DNA of 64,000 bases, from assembly GCF_014633365.1 (NCBI RefSeq), contig NC_068351.1:18589366-18653365 (forward strand). The letters are read 5' to 3'. Position numbers and translations under genes: made by a program. Numbering within the stretch: position 1 is the first letter of the stretch; the number at the start of each line of letters is the position of its first letter. Source of the DNA: Diospyros lotus. Taxonomy: Eukaryota > Streptophyta > Magnoliopsida > Ericales > Ebenaceae. Below the pieces are notes generated by a model. It saw nothing but the letters and a program-made list of their open reading frames with translations. It made no database searches and was not told where the DNA came from. This document shows positions 1-10,967 of this stretch, piece after piece.

Positions 1-761
1 GTAACTAAGCCAAATCCAGTACGGTGTGATTGAGGTAGCAGTTTAAAACTTCTTCCAACATCAAAAACTCCTTTCCCATCAAGCTTATCTTGGCCAGGGG
101 TTTTCCAACCACAACCAACCAAGACCACATAAGATGTTCGCCCCCATCTAATAGAAGACAATGGATCCCATTAGCAAACATCTGTTTTCACACACTACTA
201 CACAAAGATCACACACAGAGCATCCCCACTTCTCATATTGGATGGCTCTGCTCAATGGAAAATCTCCAACACTCTTGTCATTTTCGGTTAAAGGACCAGA
301 TACACAATCGAGAACTAGTAACAGATCATTAATTTTCGCAACCATATGATTTGTTTCAAATATCACATTCAGTAAATGTTCAACTAACACCTACTCACAT
401 GTCTACTGTCTGTATCTCATGCAATATGACATACGACTCACCATCTATTATCATTAACATCTCATGTTAATCAATGGTAGTAACCCATGTGTTGGTCCAT
501 AATTGATAAATTATATTCCCCTTTTGATAAATCTAAAGACCAGGAATATCTTTAAAAAATCATAAACTAAAGATCTTCGTCACATATTCTTAACACTTAA
601 GAATAAGATCTCTACATGAAATCTAGGGATTTATTCATAAGGAAAATGAGAGAGTATGAATGAACATATGGCTTTTTATTTTTGAACAAGATTACATCAT
701 TAATGCTGGTAACATACATCTGATGTAATGTAAATCTAATATTTGGGCACTAACACCAACA
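1..761 (-). repeat. Probable LTR fragment (3' LTR start), cut by window edge
   Basis: Read on the minus strand, a purine-rich tract (GGTGGTGGAGCTT) is followed directly by TGTTGGTGTTAGTGCCC, the usual layout of a polypurine tract and the TG end of an LTR. No second LTR is visible and the other end would lie outside the window. I see no protein domain in it. The assignment is by structure only. Confidence 0.33.
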
Positions 762-2356
762 AGCTCCACCACCAACTAGTTGCAACTTGCTATTTTTATC
801 CATTCTTCCTCATTTCCTCTTTATTTTCTCTTTTTCTTTTCCTTCTGCCAATCTCCATCATAATTGTTTGGTTTTGCTAAACCAGTTCGAATCGAGTGCT
901 CTGATGACTACAAAGTCCCTCAAAATAACTCTATTTTCTCTTTTTCTACTCCCAATCTCTTTATCTTGAACTTTAGTTTGTTCAAAACCCCTCTATCAAC
1001 AACCCTCAAATCAATTTGAAAATGGGTTGATTATGTGCCTCAATCTTGGAAAACCTTTAGCTAATGTAGCAAAAATCACTTACTAATTTGCCTCCCACCA
1101 TCATTTGAACCAATTTCATTGGTGACCAGGGTCACATAGGCCATTATGGCCTATCCCTACAATCGTTACAGGTTGTCTTATCATTGGAGGAAAGCTTAGA
1201 GCTTGCAATATTGTGAAAATCTTCTCTCACATTCACACTCTAAGTTTCCAAAATTGCACTTTTCCCCTTAACTTTCCTTAATTTTTGTTAGGCCCTTCTT
1301 TCTAAGTCCTAAACTTTTTGCAATTTTTAGTAAAACCCAAATTACTTCAAAGTATTTCCTTGCTCCCCATTCGTTTTGGGAAATTTCGCTTGAAATCAAT
1401 TTTTTTGAGGAATTACATCATTAACCCAATTTGGCAATTACCAAAATACCCTTGAAATGGGAATCTAATTTACCAAAATGCCCTTAAACACTTTTCTTTT
1501 TAGAAACAAAATCATCATCTCTTATTTTTTTTAATTTTCTTAAAATCTCATGTATTATATCCAATTCCCCTTAAAGAGATTTCATCCTCAAAATTTGTCT
1601 TAAATTAGACCTTCAAATGAATGCACCAAAATTCCTCAAAGTATGGTAATCACATCATTTTCTTAAATAATTTTTTTCAAAATTCAAAGGTATTACATTC
1701 AATCACCCTTAAAGAATTATAATCCTTGAATTTTTCCTTAGACTCAAAATAAATCTTCAAAGGCTATATCCCATAAAAATCCAACTAAACTTTTATGTCA
1801 AACAATCATTACTATTGTTTGGTAGGGTATTAGATATCGTTTCCAATCATGCCACTATTATCATTGTCACTATTTTCAATTTTGAATTCAAATCTAATAT
1901 TCACCCATATTAATTGCTTTGGACTAGATGCAACAAGCAAGGGTAGGGCTAAAAATTGAACCTCCTGCTCTAGAGCCACTGAAGCAAGGACCAAGCAACT
2001 CCATTAAGAGAAATAGCTTTAGTACCACTTTATGAATTGCTTGAATTTTGTCCCTAACAGAAAGGATTTCAATTATTATTCAAGTAAAGAAAGATGTTAG
2101 TTATGGGTGAAGTGTAAAGTTGTTGCTAGCTAGCATCATAAATGTATCATCGTATTAGACACAGCTTGTATTAGGCCATCGAGTAAATTCACTTCACTCT
2201 TACTTTATTGAGAACGAAGGAAATCTATTTCCATCCCACATGCGGGGAAGTATAAGGGTTCATATCCCTTGTGTTTATACTTTGTTTTGCTCGGACATCT
2301 AAAAAGGAGAGAAACCGTCGACTAAGCAAACTACAGTCACTATGAGAGTCACAAGC
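762..2356. other. AT-rich DNA without a recognisable gene
   Basis: Long A/T runs and frequent stops occur in all frames. The short ORFs here show no domain. If 1-761 is a 3' LTR, part of this stretch may be internal retroelement sequence, but nothing in it supports a specific call. Confidence 0.5.
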
Positions 2357-2607
2357 TGTAACATCCCACATCGAGCGATAGGAAGGATCAAATCAATTTA
2401 CCCTGATGGGCCTATGCGAACTTCCTAGGGGTCACCCATTCTTGAGCTACCCTAGCTCAAGCACGCTTAACCTAAGAGTTTTTTTATCTACATTCAACCC
2501 AAAAAGTATCTAGCTAATGTTGTTTCTTTCTTTACTATCCTCGATATATATATTAACTTTTCTAGAGTCCCTTCTTGGACTTGACATTGGGCTCTCGAGA
2601 TATTATA
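2357..2607 (-). repeat. Cassandra 3' LTR
   Basis: This is the left LTR and it keeps the TGTAACATCCC end. The 5S-like stretch lies at about 2418-2480 and retains AGTTAAGCG-type internal promoter sequence (as GGTTAAGCGTGCTTG on the minus strand). Confidence 0.82.
2418..2480 (-). ncRNA. 5S rRNA-like segment within the Cassandra LTR (not a 5S gene)
   Basis: On the minus strand the order AACTC-TTAAGCGTGCTTGAGC-ATGGGTGACC-GGAAGTTC matches the middle and 3' part of plant 5S rRNA, where the RNA polymerase III internal control region lies. It is not a complete 120-nt 5S gene. A more diverged copy lies at 2856-2918 in the other LTR. Confidence 0.75.
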
Positions 2608-2780
2608 TTCTCCCTCATTGAGCACATGATGTCCATGTGATGTGACCTTACAACTGGTTTCAAATCTTCTCCCATTTGGGGGCTGTCATCCTAGAAGCCT
2701 GCCAAGAGTCACTCTTTGTTTAGGCCCTCGTGCCCCGACGCCACTCCCCACTCTCATAGGACCGCCTTCTCCAGGGGTCA

Positions 2781-2792
2781 GCTCTGATACCA
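2781..2792 (-). other. Primer-binding site of the Cassandra element
   Basis: TGGTATCAGAGC on the minus strand, two bases inside the 5' LTR, is complementary to the 3' end of initiator tRNA-Met. Confidence 0.85.
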
Positions 2793-2794
2793 CT

Positions 2795-3044
2795 TATAAC
2801 ATTCCGCATCTAGCGATAAGAAGGACCAGACGAACTTACCTTCATAGGGCTACGTGAACTTCCCAAGGGTCACTCATCCTTAAGCTTCCCTATCTCAAGC
2901 ACGTTTAACTCAGGAGTTCTTTATCCATATTCAGCCCAAGAGGTATCCAACTGGTGTTGTTTCCTTCTTTACTTTCCTCGATATATATACTAACTTCTCT
3001 AAAGTCCCTTATTGGATCTATCCTTGGCTTCTCGGGGTATTGCA
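2795..3044 (-). repeat. Cassandra 5' LTR
   Basis: This is the right LTR. It begins TGCAATACC on the minus strand and ends with a mutated TATA where the other copy has TACA. The 5S-like stretch is at about 2856-2918. Confidence 0.82.
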
Positions 3045-3332
3045 CAAGCTCTCATCGGAAGGATCAAAAAGGCATACAAGCAGATAGTGGGGAAAATCCG
3101 TGTGGTTGATCGAGCGAGCACAACCATTCTTGTCATCAGTGAGATATTTCTCAACGAAGGGTATGGACGTGACATGTTATCTTAGACCTCCTTGCATATC
3201 TCCTCCATCGATCGGTAAAGTACATCAACAAAAGTGTGCACACTAACGCTCTCTTCTAAGCTTCTAGTTAGCTTATCGAAGAACTACCTCCCTTAAGTGG
3301 AACACATGGGTTTGTGAATATGCGTTGGTTAG
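3045..3332. other. Short spacer between Cassandra and the copia element
   Basis: No gene or repeat was recognised. It ends in GTTAG, the likely left target-site duplication of the next element. Confidence 0.5.
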
Positions 3333-4688
3333 TGTTGGTCACTTAGGATATGGCCACTCAAGAGTAGGGGTGAATTGAGTGATTAAATTTTTTTTCAATT
3401 TTAATAAATATTATTGATTAATGATTTTATTGAAAAATATATATTTGATAAATATAATAAATTATATTTGAGATTAATAATAAATGTAAGCAACAAGATA
3501 TAACAAAAATAAATACAATGAGACATAAGATAATTTATAGTAGTTTGGTATCTTCACATATATCTAGTCCACTCTCCCAAGGTCTAACCACCCTTGGAGT
3601 TCTATTAAATCAAAATCACCAAAGTTTTCACACTAGCTCACCTTAGAACCTAGATACACACTTAGATTACAATGCGTTCTAGGCAACCACTACACCAAGG
3701 TTTTCTCCCTACCTTATCTTGGAAACTAGATTCATATAGATTTTAAAGGATCTAAAAAACCTGTACAATCCTCAATAATAATTTAAATGTTTACAAATAA
3801 TTTGTCCACACTTGGACACAAATAAACACTTAAGAACAAATTATACAAGGTAATAATATTTAAATAAATAAATAAATTTGTAACCTCAAATGGAAAAGTT
3901 CGGATTTGTCGTAGAAAACTTGAAGAACTTTTCTCCTCTTGCCTTATGGCTCTTCGATGGATGAACAATGAATCTTTAAGAATTTTGGAATGCTTGAAAA
4001 TTAGCTTTAGAGCTTTGGGGAGCTTTGGATATGCAATATGTGTAATGGATACTCAAAAAATGAGTTTGGGGGGGGGGGTATTATAAGCATTTTAGCCACT
4101 AAAGAAAAGGTTAATATGAAGTTTCAAATTCAAAAAATGTTTAGACTTTCTCAAACAATAAGAAAACATGTCTCACTTTTAATTCAAAATAAATTTACTT
4201 TTTTCATAAGAAATCAAGATTTGAAAATTCAAATATAAGTTTTTGAAACATAAATAATTAAAACAAGAAAACATGTCTAAAAACAATCTTCTTTAATTCA
4301 AAATAAATTTACTTTTTACATGAGTAAAAGATAATATGTTTAAAACCAATTCTCTTTAATTCAAAATAAATTTACTTTTTGTATGAGAAAGAGAAAACAT
4401 GTCTAAAAGTAATTCTCCTTTAATTCAAAATAAATATACTTTTTGCATAAGTAATAAAAGCATTTATAAATAAATAAAAATTCAAACATAAACTTTTGAA
4501 ACATAAATGATCAAAAAAAGAAAACATGTTTAAAGACAATCCACTTTTAATTCAAAATAAATTTATTCTTTGTATCCATTTTTAGTTCAAAATAATTTTT
4601 TTTTATATGAGAAAGAAATACATTTATATTATAAAATTTTTTTTATTAATTATCAAAACTTAATTAATATGAGCAAATTGGCTCAAAA
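3333..4688 (-). repeat. 3' LTR of the 10.2 kb copia element
   Basis: This is 1356 bp and collinear with 12197-13537 along its whole length, with scattered substitutions and small indels. Its internal end has lost the canonical terminal base (TTTTGAGCC where the other copy has TGTTGAGCC on the minus strand). A run of nine G near 4070 is an internal expansion. Confidence 0.85.
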
Positions 4689-5285
4689 TTCTCTCCCTTT
4701 TTGATGATGACAAAAAAATTATTTATGAGGTAATTAATGTAATAAAAAAAAATTTGAACTCCCCTTAATTTTATACTATAAGGCTCCCCCTTTCAAAAAT
4801 ACTAATAGCATAAAAATGTTTTGCATATAGCTTAATAGATAAAATAATTTTTAAGAGTTTTAAAAACCAAACCTGATTGCCAAATCTTACTGTCTTGATG
4901 TGCTTGCTTGATGTCCTATCTCTCAGATATACTATTTCCTTATATACACGAAAAAATATCATAATACATTTTTCTTCTCCTATACAAAAATAATATACAA
5001 TCCACACTCTCATACATACAATCTCTTATCTCATAACATCTTATTCTTCTCCCCCTTTTTGTCATAATCAAAAAGACATTGCTAACGAATAAAATAAAGA
5101 TATATGAACAATATAGCTCATGAGAGAAATATATCAAGCATAATCCACAATATCAAGCATAATTCAAGATTACACAATATCAAAGAAAGTAATCATAGTA
5201 TAGTCAAGGGATATAGTAACATTACAAAATTTACAAAGTAGTAATCTAAGGCACCCACGTTGATAGCTTTAGATTTCGCCAATAC
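4689..5285 (-). other. Copia 3' internal region, non-coding
   Basis: Two polypurine-like tracts occur here on the minus strand, CAAAAAGGGAGAGAA beside the LTR and GACAAAAAGGGGGAGAAG at about 5045-5065, suggesting duplication of the 3' end. No coding sequence is visible. Confidence 0.5.
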
Positions 5286-5894
5286 TCAATGCTGATGATG
5301 GTTGCCGAACACGACGGATCCAAGTTCATCTATATCACTTGGGAATGGCCATTGGCTGTTGCTGGTAGTTTCTACTGGGTAAGGTTGCAAACTACCCTCT
5401 TGAAAATAAGGAAATGGTACATTTTCTTCTTGAATGACTGGGTTTTAAAATTTTCAAATAAGGTTTGGATCATCCACGAGGAAAGATCTATTGTCATAAT
5501 ATGGGTTTGAATTGGTTTCTGGGTGAAACGAATTTTGAACATTAAGGGGGTTTGAATAAGAGTTTGCAAATAGTAATTCCTCCAATAAAGATAGATGAAA
5601 TTGAAGATCGACGATTTGCTGTTGGAGGTAAAAAATATAGGATACGCGGCCAAAAATAGGATCTTAAAGCCTAGCTTGTGCTTTATACAAGAGTGTAGCG
5701 ACAGCCCCATAACGGTTACTAACCGAAAGCTAGTCCAGTAGTTTTGAGGCATTACTAGCACCAAAAACCTTATGGATAATTACAAAATTAGTAGGTCCTT
5801 CTTCATAGCAGAAGAAATGGGCAAAGACGCATGATTGGGTAGATCTTCTTCTTAATACTTTGCAGGCACCACACGGAGAATCGGGTCCTGACAT
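5286..5894 (-). pseudogene. Processed pseudogene of a LOB-domain (LBD/ASL class I) transcription factor
   Basis: One continuous minus-strand frame of 203 codons runs from ATG at 5894 to a stop at 5286. It begins [17 protein letters not shown] and contains [24 protein letters not shown] and, further on, YKAQARL and the Leu/Gln-rich LQQQIVDLQ segment. These are the zinc-finger-like C block, the GAS block and the coiled coil of class I LBD proteins, plus a C-terminal tail. The first two Cys of the C block are kept (CGAC) and [10 protein letters not shown] supplies the others. Four in-frame nonsense codons interrupt it (after KLLD, after QARL, and two in the tail) but there is no frameshift and no intron, as expected of an RNA-derived copy. 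It lies inside the copia element in the same orientation. Confidence 0.8.
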
Positions 5895-6198
5895 GATCTC
5901 CTAGTCTTTTTTTTTTTTTTTTTTTTTTTAAGATTTGGCAGATTTGGCCGAATCTGGATATGAGGTAGATCTAGGTATTGGGTAGATCTGACCGAATCTG
6001 GATAGATCTGGTTGGATGTTGGGTCTGGGTAGATCTAGTTGGATCTGGATAGATTAGGCTGGACAAACTTGGAGCCCAGATCTGGATAGATTTGGCTGGA
6101 ACAACAAATAACCGAAGAACCAGGATAGAAACTCACCATGATTTGGTGGTTGTCAGCCCGAATCTGGTGGCTGTCAGTGCGGACCTGGTAGTTGTCGG
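5895..6198. repeat. Poly-T tract and (G)GATCTGG-rich degenerate repeat
   Basis: A run of about 25 T begins near 5908. It is followed by repeated TAGATCTGG/GAATCTGG units up to the solo LTR. The same sequence type resumes after 9386, so the solo LTR split one older segment. Confidence 0.6.
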
Positions 6199-9100
6199 TG
6201 TAACGACCCTAAAGTGGGTTTAGGTGTTTTAATACTTGACATCAGGGTAATAGCAATTAAAATGTAAGTCTAAGTATTTTTTTTTTTATGCTTAATGATA
6301 AATTTCCTTGGTGACACATAAATAATTTTATATTGCATAACTTTATTTTATGGTGCATGGAATCAGAAATTTAGTGAAAGGGCCTCAATTAAATAGTTAA
6401 TGAGATGTCTAACCCAAGTAAAAAATTAAGCCCGGTGGGCTTAGAAAATATGTATATGGGATGCATGTGATTTGGGCTTAGGCCCATGGTGAGAAATAAT
6501 TTGGAAATAGTGGGTTTGATGGTGTAATAAAAAAATGGAAAAAAGAAAATAAATTAAGTAGCATTTGTCAATCAAACCCCTGGATATTTTTGTTTGTAAT
6601 ATGAAAAGAGGGTCATTTCAGTAAAATCTAGAGCTGGCGTGCAAACCTGTACGCAACCCTTTTTCCTAGCAGCTTCTGTACACAAATCTCCTATTTTAGT
6701 GCAATGTGTATCCCCACTTTTTGAATGCACTGTTCCATTGCTCCTTTAGTCCATCTCCGTGCTCTTCTTCTTCTCCATCCTATTCTATCACTTCTATTTA
6801 CTGCTGTTGTTTGCTTCATGTGCGTGGGTGGAACGTCTCTCTGATTTTGCATTCTCAACAGGCAAGTTCTTCTGCACTTCCACGTTATCTTTCAGTGCGA
6901 GCTCTCTCTCTTAGATATATTCTATATTGCAATGCAAGCTTCCTTGATTTGCAAACTGTTGCTTATTGTGTCACCTCGCTGTTAGTGTTTTCCACTGTCT
7001 ATTTTGTGTATAAATTTCCTAGTTGTTGTGAAGTCCATTTGATGTCTCAAGCGGGGTTTGATTCACCCTAATATTTGTTTAGTGAATGGCTTTTCTTCTT
7101 ACTTACAACTGGGTTTTGTTTAGCTCGTTGCTCCCTGTTCTGGCATTTATATATGTACATGTTGCATCACATTTGGAAGCTCTCACCCATAGCTGAATGT
7201 TCCTTGTCCATCCAAATGCCTCTTATATATAATATATACATATATATAAGTGTTAAGTCTGAATGTAAAATGCTAAGTCACCATTGAATGATTTCATTGA
7301 GGTATTTGGAGCAAATAGCAAAAACCTGAACTGAAAATATATATATATTGTTCACCTATATATGAGACTCACTTATAAATACATATATACATATATGCGT
7401 AACGAGCTGATACCCCTCACAGATTTGTAAAGCTTATTCGATCCATGCCCTACCTAGCCAATCCACCATATACCCATGCTTAAACAGTCATTCGAATGCC
7501 CCTGCTCTGTTCTGCAAACCCAGTTATATATATATACAAGTATAGCTTCATTGATGTTCCAGCGAGCTCTTCCCGCTTGTTTTTTGCGCGAGCTCATTCT
7601 CTCAAGCTCTTGGCCACCCTTGACTGTGAGCTCGTTTAACGAACTCTTGTTCAGCCCATGACCTCAAGCTCATTCCAAGCTCTTTTCGCCTGTCCTTTTC
7701 GCGAGCTCTCTTGAGCTCCCTCCATAAGTCGCGAACTCATGAGCTCGAGCTCATTCCATAAGCCTTGACCTCGAGCTCGTCTTGAACTCTTCTCATAAGC
7801 CTTTGAATGGGAGCTACCTACTCACAGCCTATCTATTTATGTTTCCTTAACTTAAGTAAATGTTTGCATTTTTCTTAATTTATATTTTACCTTTCATTTA
7901 CTTTAATACATAAATGTAAATAAGAAAGTACCCCCCCCCCATTTGGATTCAATAAAAATATCAAAAAAATCAAAATCTATAAAAATAAAAAGATAGAATT
8001 TTGGTTTTAGTACAAATTCACGAATTTGCAATTTTACCACCATCGAAATACATAGTTTCTATTTCTTGAAAAATTCATTAAAAATCATTTTTATAACAAT
8101 GAATGCTAGTTATCAAATTATCGGGAGTTAGTTTTTCAAAAAGAAAACATTTTCAAAAAATGTTCTAATTGGTCCTTTGCCTTAGAAAAATTTCAGGTTT
8201 AAATTTGGCCAGCAATTTCACGTGGTGTGGTCATTTGATTGCATGAGGCCTAATCATGAATTTGAGCTATGAGCATGAATGAAAGTAAATACATACTATC
8301 ACTAGTTAAATGAAATCACAACAATCATATGATGGGAAAATTAGTTATTAAATTTATAATACTCCTCAGTTGGTGAATCGAGATTTGATATTAAACAACA
8401 TCTCTTAAAAAAAAACTATTCCTGTGTTATAAATTACATCAAGCATTTCTGTGTCATAAATTACATCTTGAATGTGGTAAACGTTGTGAGATGAGATATG
8501 TTGAATTTATCTGATGATAGAAAAGTACCCGGTGTGGGTAAGTGATGTTGAAAGTATGAACATCGCGAAATCAAGAATTTAAATACATGTGGTTGGGAAA
8601 TGCATACATGATGCATACATGTACATGTTACATATATATATATATGTTTTGTGCACCTATTATTTTGTGCTGAGGGAGAAAGGGTACCCTAGAGCACTTG
8701 GCACGGGACGAGGTGGCCATAGCCCGACAAGTTGGTTCTATATTTATTGTGAGGTTTTATCTATATGATACACTTTGGCATGTGTTGATTTATGGCTTGC
8801 GAGCCTATGAGATTTGATTCTAATATTAAATTTATATGCACATTTGCATAATAGTACATGGTGGCATGATACCTTTAACTTGGAATTGATCAAGTCTTAA
8901 ATTGTGATACTTGTATACATCAGTCGATTTCTGGAGTATTCTCTTTGGTGTCACCTTATTCTTGGTTCATGATCATTGTTTATTATCCTAGAACTTACTA
9001 AGCCTTATGGCTCACTTGATCTTCTTTTCCATTCCAGGTAAAGGGAAAGCTATTATTAGGGGCGAGTCTAGTGGGACTAAGGCCTAAGGATAGTGGTGTA

Positions 9101-9385
9101 CGGGGACGCGTCCTAACTTAAAGATCCTGTTAGTATTTTGGTGAGACTTGAGATGAAATGAGTCTTATTTTGTTAGTTAACATTAGAGTCTCTTATCAAT
9201 TTTGTATGGCCATTGAGCCCGAACTCTTGAGCTATTGGAAGTGTACTTAAACTTAATCATAGTTTCCGCTGCTAATGAATGAAATGAGTTGTTTGTTTAA
9301 TTGTGGTTTGTTCTATATCATCTCTGTGATGACCTCCTTTCGAATATCCTATGCTAGCGGGAATATTCGAGAGTAGGCCCTTACA
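6199..9385 (+). mobile_element. Solo LTR of a Ty3-like retrotransposon (3.2 kb)
   Basis: It starts TGTAACGACCCT and ends GGCCCTTACA, so TGTAA/TTACA form the inverted ends. Flanks GTCGG (6194-6198) and GTCGA (9386-9390) are a 4-of-5 target-site duplication. The flanking low-complexity sequence is continuous if it is removed. No gag or pol is found, only short ORFs. Long LTRs with this TGTAACGACCC start are usual in chromovirus-type Ty3 elements; that placement is inference. Confidence 0.65.
7560..7800. repeat. Cluster of GAGCTC / AGCTC motifs inside the solo LTR
   Basis: More than a dozen GAGCTC, GCGAGCTC or CAAGCTC motifs fall in about 240 bp, several forming short palindromes (GAGCTCGAGCTC). 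No coding content. It could be a decayed nested repeat or LTR promoter sequence. Confidence 0.5.
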
Positions 9386-10079
9386 GTCGACGCGGATCTA
9401 GGAGGCTGCAACAACAACAGGCGACGTGGATCTGGGCAACGGTAACAGAGACCGCGATCTGATGACAACGACAGATCTGACTGGATATGAACTCATCATG
9501 GATTCATTTTGGTTGGAGCAGTGGTCGATGCAGGTCTAGGCGAGCGTGGATCTGGGCGGTAGCAACAACGATAGCAGTCAGGAATCTAGAGGCCACAACA
9601 ACGACAAGGCAGCAATAAACAAGGGGATAACGGAGACGACAGTGAACGAGGGGATAACGGAGAGGACTACGAATAAGGGGATGATAGAGAAGGATGCAGG
9701 CGATGAGAGAGACAGAGAATGAGAGAGAGGGAGAAGGACGCGGGCGACAAGAGAAAGAAGGACGATGGAGAAAGACGTGGGCAACAAAAGAGAAAGACAA
9801 TGGGTTTTGAGAGAAATTGGTGATTTGCAGAAGAATGAGAGAGTGAGAGAGATGATTAATAGAGGCAAAAGCAAGAGTCGGGCCAAGACAATCGTCCTTA
9901 TTCGGGTCAACGAGAGATTTTTTTAATTTTTTTTATTTTTTATTTTTTATTTTTTATTATTAATTAATTTTATTTTATTATTATTTTTTAAGAATAGAAA
10001 CAAAATTTGCTCGAGATTTTCCTATTTCAATATTCTAAGCTACCCAAAAGAGATTTATTATCCCTAATTCCCTTCTAAT
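9386..10079. repeat. GA-rich low-complexity segment and A/T microsatellite
   Basis: This continues the segment interrupted at 6198. It has GGGGATAACGGAGA-type units at about 9600-9690, GAGAGAGGGAGAAGG purine runs to 9850, and TTTTTATT-type simple repeats at 9918-9990. It occupies the place where reverse transcriptase would be expected in the copia element. Confidence 0.5.
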
Positions 10080-10307
10080 TCATTCTTGAAAATTCATTGC
10101 GTTCCAAATATAGAAAACAAATTTGGTTTTGGAACTAATTTCCAATCTTAATTTTTTTTGCATAACATTGATCCAAAATTCATTTTCTAAGACTTGATCC
10201 ATGCAAGTTGGCTCAATCATTAGATATGAAGGCCATATTGTAAAACATATAGTCCTTACACCTTGACTTGGTTCTCCAATTATTTGATTTATTGGATGAT
10301 CTTGCAC
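10080..10307 (-). pseudogene. Copia pol remnant: linker before the reverse transcriptase domain
   Basis: This 75-codon open stretch contains QIIGEPSQGVRT, which matches the conserved segment between integrase and reverse transcriptase in copia pol, and further on WINVMQ, at the very start of the RT region. Homology stops here. It joins downstream to the non-copia DNA that carries the LBD pseudogene. Confidence 0.6.
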
Positions 10308-10460
10308 AAATTTATAATTCTTAAGAAGCTTACCTAAATCATCCTCATTTTAGAGTGACAATTTTATCATCTAATTCTCTTACCTTTCTTTCTAAAGATT
10401 TAAAAAAATTTATCATTTGAAAACAAAAGCACAACCAAGTAATCCTAGAGAAATTTTCTA

Positions 10461-10724
10461 CTACAACATATAATGTTTTCCACCCAAACTTCTAGTTTGT
10501 GTGGGTTCAAATAGATCTAAGTGTAAAACTTGTAAATGCTTACTGATTGATATTTCACTCATAAATTTAGGCTCTACCATTCTTACCTTAATAGCAAGCA
10601 TCATAGAAATTTTTTCACTGATTTTCATTTTAGGAAGCCCGACAACTAGATCAAAATTTTCTTGATTAGGTTTAGATTTGTATGACCTAATATATCTTTT
10701 ATGCCACAAAAAGAATATTCTCAT
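10461..10724 (-). pseudogene. Copia gag-pre-integrase / integrase remnant
   Basis: Contains LWHKR, NFDLVVGLPK and, near the end, LQVLHLDLFEPTQTRSLGGK, which corresponds to the HHCC finger and first catalytic aspartate region (HxDLFGP) of copia integrase. The finger is incomplete and the remaining core with D,D35E is degraded. Confidence 0.7.
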
Positions 10725-10967
10725 TCTTTACTATTAGGCATTATTTCTAGAAGGTGACATACCTTATTTCTTTGGGAGTGAGATCTATAGATCTCTCCCA
10801 CTAGTCATGTGCTGTGAGCATCCACTATCCATATACCATTTTGCTTCACATTGTGGTTCTCACACACGTCTACATATTTGATGAGATCATGTTTTAGGTT
10901 TGGATACCCATCAATAGATGGGTCCCTTGAATCTTTCTTCATTGTGATCAAATGATTTAATTATTCT

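Larger units (their letters stand above)
2357..3044 (-). mobile_element. Cassandra-type TRIM retrotransposon with 5S rRNA-like LTRs
   Basis: This is a 688 bp element with two LTRs of about 250 bp (2357-2607 and 2795-3044) around a non-coding interior of 187 bp. A perfect 5-bp target-site duplication, CAAGC, lies at 2352-2356 and 3045-3049. On the minus strand the right LTR is followed at once by TGGTATCAGAGC (2792-2781), the initiator-methionine tRNA primer-binding site. Each LTR contains a stretch close to the 3' half of plant 5S rRNA, including GTTAAGCGTGCTTG and ATGGGTGACC, which defines Cassandra among the terminal-repeat retrotransposons in miniature. It encodes no protein, so it must be mobilised in trans. 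Confidence 0.88.

Noticed and set aside
2357..3044. True 5S rRNA genes
   Set aside because: Only the middle and 3' part of 5S is present, in both LTRs of a TRIM with primer-binding site and target-site duplication.
5372..5764. 130-codon minus-strand frame taken as a gene
   Set aside because: It is a +1 or -1 frame over the LBD pseudogene; the LBD frame explains the sequence with conserved motifs.
6706..7071. 121-codon plus-strand frame (Cys/Ser-rich)
   Set aside because: Lies within the 3.2 kb solo LTR and has no motif; small cysteine-rich proteins were considered but there is no regular cysteine pattern.
9504..9910. Two overlapping minus-strand frames of about 100 codons rich in Ser, Leu and Phe
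   Set aside because: Low-complexity purine repeat read in antisense; no recognisable domain.
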